A DNA stretch of 64,000 nt from Chloroflexota bacterium (lineage in GTDB: Bacteria; Chloroflexota; Ktedonobacteria; Ktedonobacterales; Ktedonobacteraceae), in contig CADDZH010000009.1 in assembly GCA_902812455.1 (NCBI GenBank), forward strand, positions 1 to 64,000, written 5' to 3'. The position numbers and the translations under genes are program-made. Position 1 is the first letter of the stretch; each line of letters begins with the position of its first letter. Of the stretch, positions 59,771 through 64,000 are shown one piece after another. The notes under the pieces are model-generated. The model saw only the letters and a program-made list of their open reading frames with translations. It did no database searches and was not told the origin of the DNA.

Positions 59771-61189
59771 ATGCAGAAAGCGAGCAGTATACTCATGGAT
59801 ATGATTGAAAATCGGACGTTTGATGAGATCAAGCCGGGTGATACAGCCAGCCTTGTACGTACTCTGAGCAAGGAGGATATCGACCTCTTCGCTCTCATGT
59901 CGGGCGATGTCAACCCTGCCCATGTCGACGAGGAGTATGCCAAAAGCGACATGTTTCACAAGATCATTGCCCATGGCATGTGGGGTGCCTCGCTGATCTC
60001 CACGCTGCTGGGCACGAAGCTTCCCGGCCCCGGCACCATCTATCTCGACCAGACGCTGCACTTCCACCACCCGGTCACGATAGGCGATCGCATCACCGCC
60101 AGCGTGACAGTCACAGCGAAAGAAAGAGATGGGCAGCGGGTCAGCCTGGACTGTCAATGTATCAACCAGCGCGGCGAAGTCGTGATCAGCGGCAGCGCCG
60201 AGGTGATGGCGCCGGCCACCAAGGTGAAACGGCCCAGGACCATCCTGCCTGAGATCCACCTGCATGAACATGGGAACTGGTACCGGCATATGCTTAGCCT
60301 GGCAGCCGGGGTGGCACCGATCCGCATGGCAGTGGTCCATCCGGTGGATAGCAATGTGCTCGTGGGAGCCATCGAGGCGGTCCAGGCCCACCTGATCACC
60401 CCGATCCTGATCGGTCCGGAGCAGCGCATTCGCCAGGTCGCCGAGGCCGAGGACGTTGATCTCTCACCCTATACCATCATTCCGACGGAGCATAGCCATG
60501 CCGCAGCCGAACAAGCCGTAGCCATGGCCCGGGCCGGGGAAGTGGATGCGCTCATGAAAGGGAGCCTGCATACCGATGAACTGATGCATGCTGTGCTCGC
60601 CCCTGGTATCGGTTTGAGGACTGATCGCCGCATGAGCCATGTCTTTATGCTGGATGTGCCCGCCTATCCACGCCCACTCTTCATTACCGATGCCGCCTTG
60701 AATATCTTGCCAGATCTGCCTGCCAAGCGCGATATCGTGCAAAACGCCATTGACCTGGTGCATGCGCTGGGGATTGAGACTCCCAGAGTCGCGATCCTCT
60801 CGGCCGTTGAGATGGTCAATCCCGATCTGCCTTCCACGCTGGATGCGGCAGCGCTCTGCAAGATGGCCGATCGTGGCCAGATCACCGGCGGGGTGGTCGA
60901 TGGCCCGCTGGCCTTTGATAACGCGGTCTCACCGGAGGCCGCTCGTACAAAGGGGATCATCTCCCCGGTGGCCGGTCTGGCCGATATCCTGGTCGTGCCG
61001 GACCTGGAGGCGGGCAACATGCTGGCCAAACAACTGGAGTACCTGGCCGATGCGCAGGCAGCGGGGATCGTCTTGGGCGCGCGCGTCCCGATTGTCCTGA
61101 CCAGCCGGGCCGATAACCCTCTCTCCCACATGGCCTCCTGCGCGCTCGCGTTACTGCTGGTGCAGAGTAAACGGAAGGTGAAGCCATGA
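59771..61189 (+). CDS. Bifunctional MaoC-type hydratase/phosphate acetyl(butyryl)transferase
   Basis: A 472-residue fusion. Residues ~15-150 are a hot-dog MaoC hydratase (GDVNPAHVDEEYA...KIIAHGM, the catalytic Asp and His), and ~165-470 are a phosphotransacetylase/butyryltransferase domain (MKGSLHTDELM, ITDAALNILPDL, VDGPLAFDNAVS). The family is known as bifunctional enoyl-CoA hydratase/phosphate acetyltransferase and occurs in low-oxygen clusters. It would turn acetyl-CoA from PFOR into acetyl phosphate for ATP via acetate kinase (not in the window). The leader is very short: the predicted start of transcription is about 10 nt before the ATG. Confidence 0.9.
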   Translation: MQKASSILMDMIENRTFDEIKPGDTASLVRTLSKEDIDLFALMSGDVNPAHVDEEYAKSDMFHKIIAHGMWGASLISTLLGTKLPGPGTIYLDQTLHFHHPVTIGDRITASVTVTAKERDGQRVSLDCQCINQRGEVVISGSAEVMAPATKVKRPRTILPEIHLHEHGNWYRHMLSLAAGVAPIRMAVVHPVDSNVLVGAIEAVQAHLITPILIGPEQRIRQVAEAEDVDLSPYTIIPTEHSHAAAEQAVAMARAGEVDALMKGSLHTDELMHAVLAPGIGLRTDRRMSHVFMLDVPAYPRPLFITDAALNILPDLPAKRDIVQNAIDLVHALGIETPRVAILSAVEMVNPDLPSTLDAAALCKMADRGQITGGVVDGPLAFDNAVSPEAARTKGIISPVAGLADILVVPDLEAGNMLAKQLEYLADAQAAGIVLGARVPIVLTSRADNPLSHMASCALALLLVQSKRKVKP

Positions 61190-61209
61190 ACAGCAGCAGG
61201 GAGCTATGA

Positions 61210-63142
61210 ATGGACAAGCAAGCCATCGCCGTATTGCCGGCGCAACAGGCGCTTGGGCAGCTACATACTTCGCTCGAAGGGTTGAGTTCGAGCGAAGCCG
61301 AGCAACGTCGTGCGACCTCCGGCCCCAATATTCTCACCAAAAGCAAGCATACAGCGCTGGGCATCCTTGTAAGGCAATTGAAAAGTTCCCTCATTTACCT
61401 GTTAGCCTTTGCCAGTCTCTTCAGCTTTGTCCTCGGCGATCTTTCGGATGGCATCATCATCGCCATCATCCTCGTGATCAACACCTCACTCGGCTTTGTG
61501 CAGGAATACCGCGCAGAGCGAGCTGTCGAAAAGCTCTCTTCCTTTATTCGCAAGAAGGTGGTCGTCAAACGGCTCTCCTCGCTGGAGGATCTCGGCAATA
61601 TTACGCTGCTCTGCACCGATAAAACGGGAACGCTGACCGAGGGGAAGATGCGCATTCAGAAGATCGTGGCAGAGGATCCCCTGCGCTGGCAGCTTTTCGC
61701 CGCTGCCAGCGTCGAGTCTACGGGGGAAAAAGGCGCATTGCAGTCAAACTCCTACGATGCGGCCTTTCTCGCCTACATCTCGCCCGAGATGCAGGAGCAG
61801 GCCAGGGAGTACCGGCAGGTGCAGGCCTTCCCCTTTGATCCAGAGCGGCGCAGGAGATGCGTGGTCCTCGAAGCGAGCAGCACGCACACACGTTACCTGG
61901 TCGTGCTGGGCGCGGTCGAGACCCTGCTTGCGCTCAGCGATGGCCAGGATCAGCAAAAAGAGCAGTATCTCGCCGAAGGGGCTGCGCGACCTGGCCCTGG
62001 CTTATCGCGAGCTACCTGCCTCCAGGCCCATTGACATCCCGCAGTATGAGCAGCAGCTAACTTTTTTGGGTTTTGTCACGCTCGCCGATCCCCTGCGGCC
62101 AACTGCGAAACAGGCCATCGAGCAGGCAGAAAACCTGGGGGTGGCCATCAAAATCCTGAGTGGCGATAGCAGGGAAGTCGCGGCCTACATCGGGAACCAG
62201 ATCGGACTTGGAGGGGATGTTTATACCGGCGATGAACTGGCAAAGATGCCCCCTGACGAACTCGAGCGCGTGGTGAAGAGTTGTAACGTCTTTGCCCGTG
62301 TTTCTCCTGCCCAGAAATATACCATCATTGAGACCCTTAAACGCGATCACGTTGTTGGCTACCAGGGCGATGGCATCAACGATGCCCCGGCGCTCAAACT
62401 GGAGGATGTAGCCCTGGCGGTAGATAGCGCGGCGGACGTGGCCAAAGAAAGCGCCGATATAGTGCTGCTGAACAAGGACCTGGGCGTGATCATCAATGGC
62501 ATTTACGGCGGGCGAGCAATCTTCCTCAATATCGATAAGTACCTGAAATACACCATGGTCGGCAACTTCGGCAATTTGTTTGCCCTGGCTATTCTCTACC
62601 TCCTCTCGCTCAACTTGCCGCTCCTTCCCGTGCAGGTATTGTTAAGCAGTCTGATCACGGATGTCCCCCTGATTACCATCGCTTCCGACAGGGTCGCGAG
62701 CCGGGAGGTGATGAGGCCAGAGCAGTACAATACGCGATCGTTGATGCTGATCTCGCTGGTGCTGGGCTCGTGTACGGCGCTGTTCGAGCTGCTCTACTTT
62801 GCGCTCGTGAGCACCCGGCCACCGTTGTTCGTCCAGACCAACATGTTCCTCTTTCTCACCTTGCTCCAGTTCATTGTCATTGTGTCCATCCGCAACCGTG
62901 ATTTCTTGTGGAGAGGCACAAGGCCATCGAAGCTCTTAGCGACTGCCGTCGTGTTGGCACTGGTCGTCTCGTTTGCGTTACCCTATATCCCGCTCTCAGC
63001 GCACCTGTTCTCGTTTACACCGCTGCCAGGGCCCGAGCTGGCGATCGTCTTCGGGCTGGCCCTGCTCTACCTGGTGGTCCTGGATGTCCTGAAGGTCTGG
63101 TACTACCGGCTCATTGAACGAGAAGCCAGTATCGTGATGTGA
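61210..63142 (+). pseudogene. P-type cation ATPase (CtpF/P2-like), internally deleted and frameshifted
   Basis: The N-terminal part (M1-M2, to SSFIRKK) is joined in frame at VVVKR to LSSLEDLGNITLLCTDKTGTLTEG, the phosphorylation site. In intact relatives ~200 residues lie between them: the actuator domain (TGES) and helices M3-M4 (PEALP). The frame then shifts +1 at a run of four G (61978-61981). The rest reads GDGINDAPALK, the hinge motif, and helices M5-M10 intact. Without actuator and M4 the protein cannot transport ions by the known mechanism. The start ATG 61210 follows GGGAG and lies 20 bp after the MaoC-PTA gene. Confidence 0.88.
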
Positions 63143-63197
63143 TTGTGACAGTCGGGCCAGGGTATGTGACAGCAATGTGACGCCTGGGCTCTATTCT
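63133..63197 (+). promoter_or_regulatory. TGTGA-box promoter 19 (truncated usp)
   Basis: Half-sites begin at 63133 (CGTGA), 63144, 63165 and 63176: 11-21-11. The -10 TATTCT at 63192-63197 follows by 11 nt. The first half-site overlaps the end of the ATPase pseudogene. Confidence 0.84.
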
Positions 63198-63361
63198 TGA
63201 GAGAAGAAAAGTCTGGGGCAGACAGAGACGCTCCTTCGCAATGGCGAGGTACTCGTCGCTGGCGGCGGCGATCTCACACCCATCACCTCTGCTGAACTGT
63301 TCACCCGTTAGGCAAGGTTCAAACATGAACGATAGAACTTGACAATTGAACAGTCATATCA

Positions 63362-63395
63362 TGTCATCCTGAGCGAAGCGAAGGACCTCTGTCAC
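63362..63395. repeat. REP-like dispersed element, copy 4 (partial)
   Basis: TGTCATCCTGAGC at 63362-63374 continues as GAAGCGAAGGACC, the same words as copies 1-3. It lies between promoter 19 and the truncated usp gene. Confidence 0.65.
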
Positions 63396-63438
63396 GTTCA
63401 TTTGAACCATGCCTTAGCCATAGAAAAGGAGTAACAAG

Positions 63439-63564
63439 ATGTTCCAGCGCATTCTGGTTCCTTTGGATGGATCGCTGCGTGCGGAGCGGGCCCTTCCGGT
63501 CGCAGCGCGCATTGCACGGGCCTCTGCTGGTTCAATCACAAGGCATGGTAACTTTGAAGCCTGA
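63439..63564 (+). pseudogene. N-terminal fragment of a universal stress protein
   Basis: The frame starts at ATG 63439 (AAAAGGAG upstream) and reads FQRILVPLDGSLRAERALPVAARIARASAGSI, the first ~33 residues of a Usp domain, then eight unrelated residues and a stop at 63564. The rest of the domain is missing. The C-terminal part of a Usp second domain occurs just downstream on the opposite strand, so the locus was probably broken by an inversion or deletion. Promoter 19 is still present upstream. Confidence 0.8.
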
Positions 63565-63604
63565 AAAGAGAGCGCAGGTTGGTCAAAGAGCATCAAGGGG
63601 ATAG

Positions 63605-63769
63605 CTAGCTTACCTGCTCATGGGTGGCATTTTCTTCAGGGGCAGGTCTCACAATGAGCAGGGGAATGCTTGTCGCACCGAGCACACGCTCTGTCACACT
63701 CCCCACAGCCCAGCATTTGAGCCAGCCCCGCCCATGCGTGACCATAGCGATGATATCACAGCCACCCAG
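63605..63769 (-). pseudogene. C-terminal fragment of a universal stress protein
   Basis: Minus-strand codons from about 63769 read GGCDIIAMVTHGRGWLKCWAVGSVTERVLGATSIPLLIVRP, matching the ATP-loop end of the Usp domain at 22157 and 20945, followed by a short tail to the stop at 63605. The upstream part of the domain is absent; the next sequence (63774 onward) is murB. The junction lies within 5 bp of the murB stop. Confidence 0.78.
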
Positions 63770-63773
63770 CCCT

Positions 63774-64000
63774 TTATTGCCACTCCCCCAGCAGTTCGAC
63801 ATTGAGCGCGAGATGGACACCACTTTGTACGAGCACCTGCTGGTGCGCTTCGACGATCAGAGCGGCAATATCAGCCGCATAGGCTCCCTTTGTGTTCACG
63901 ATGTAGTTCGCGTTGCGTTTGGAGATCTGCGCGCCGCCGCGCATTCTTCCTGCTAAGCCTGCTCGCTCAATCAGCGCCCGTGCCGTGGTCCCAGGAGGAT
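63774..64000 (-). CDS. murB: UDP-N-acetylenolpyruvoylglucosamine reductase, C-terminal end (partial)
   Basis: The window ends inside this gene. The last ~74 codons read TTARALIERAGLAGRMRGGAQISKRNANYIVNTKGA and later VELLGEW, matching the MurB C-terminal domain (the Ser of the general motif GGAQIS and the conserved NYIVN). The TAA stop is at 63774-63776. MurB reduces UDP-GlcNAc-enolpyruvate to UDP-MurNAc in peptidoglycan synthesis. The remaining, catalytic part lies beyond the window. Confidence 0.85.
   Translation of the reverse strand, partial: PPGTTARALIERAGLAGRMRGGAQISKRNANYIVNTKGAYAADIAALIVEAHQQVLVQSGVHLALNVELLGEWQ

Noticed and set aside
63624..63956. Plus-strand ORF near the right edge
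   Set aside because: It is antisense to the Usp fragment and murB end, both of which match known families.
1..64000. CRISPR arrays, integrases or complete insertion sequences
   Set aside because: I read both strands and found no spaced direct-repeat array, no transposase or integrase ORF, and no IS ends beyond the REP-like copies.

Overview
The window looks like a chromosome segment of a Chloroflexota bacterium, probably a Ktedonobacteria-type lineage. This is an inference from zinc-ribbon/proline-rich membrane proteins, a VIT-ferritin fusion, DUF4386 and DUF6544 proteins, and dispersed TGTCATCCTGAGC repeats; no rRNA or other decisive marker is present.

Left third (1-15.4 kb) is ordinary chromosome. 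It holds small accessory enzymes (GNAT, HIT, two HhH-GPD DNA glycosylases), membrane proteins, then a housekeeping block: prfB with its programmed +1 frameshift, a primary-type sigma factor, ftsY, accD, accA and tRNA-Leu(CAA).

From just after the tRNA to about 63.2 kb lies a stress and low-oxygen-survival region. It contains OsmC, ArsR and DUF302; an ECF sigma with zinc-binding anti-sigma; alcohol dehydrogenase; several universal stress proteins; rubrerythrin; a ferritin-VIT fusion; an AcuB gene plus an AcuC-AcuA fusion; a ferredoxin/GltD-like flavoprotein with two paralogous membrane proteins; a two-component system; pyruvate:ferredoxin oxidoreductase with a dihydroorotate dehydrogenase-like partner; cupredoxins; a PAS kinase; a PP2C phosphatase; a MaoC-phosphotransacetylase fusion; and a decayed P-type ATPase. 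The set resembles the mycobacterial DosR regulon and the proteobacterial low-oxygen clusters in content, though not in regulator.

The main discovery is a promoter architecture repeated 19 times in this region and not seen in the intergenic DNA of the first 15 kb. Four TGTGA half-sites are spaced 11, 21 and 11 nt (start to start), followed 11 nt after the last by a TATnCT-like -10 hexamer. This face-of-helix direct-repeat geometry is what OmpR/PhoB-family regulators bind. One copy drives the histidine kinase/OmpR-type response regulator operon encoded inside the region, which is therefore the best candidate for the autoregulated master switch. Promoters occur singly, divergently (adh/usp, usp/rubrerythrin, cupredoxin/CPBP, PP2C/MaoC-PTA, zinc-ribbon/nifJ) and in front of several unrecognised small genes.

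The same region shows decay: a sulfide:quinone reductase remnant, an amber-split tandem Usp, an opal codon at a conserved Trp in the ferritin-VIT gene, a hydrolase tail, a P-type ATPase with an internal deletion and a frameshift, and Usp fragments abutting the 3' end of murB at the right edge.
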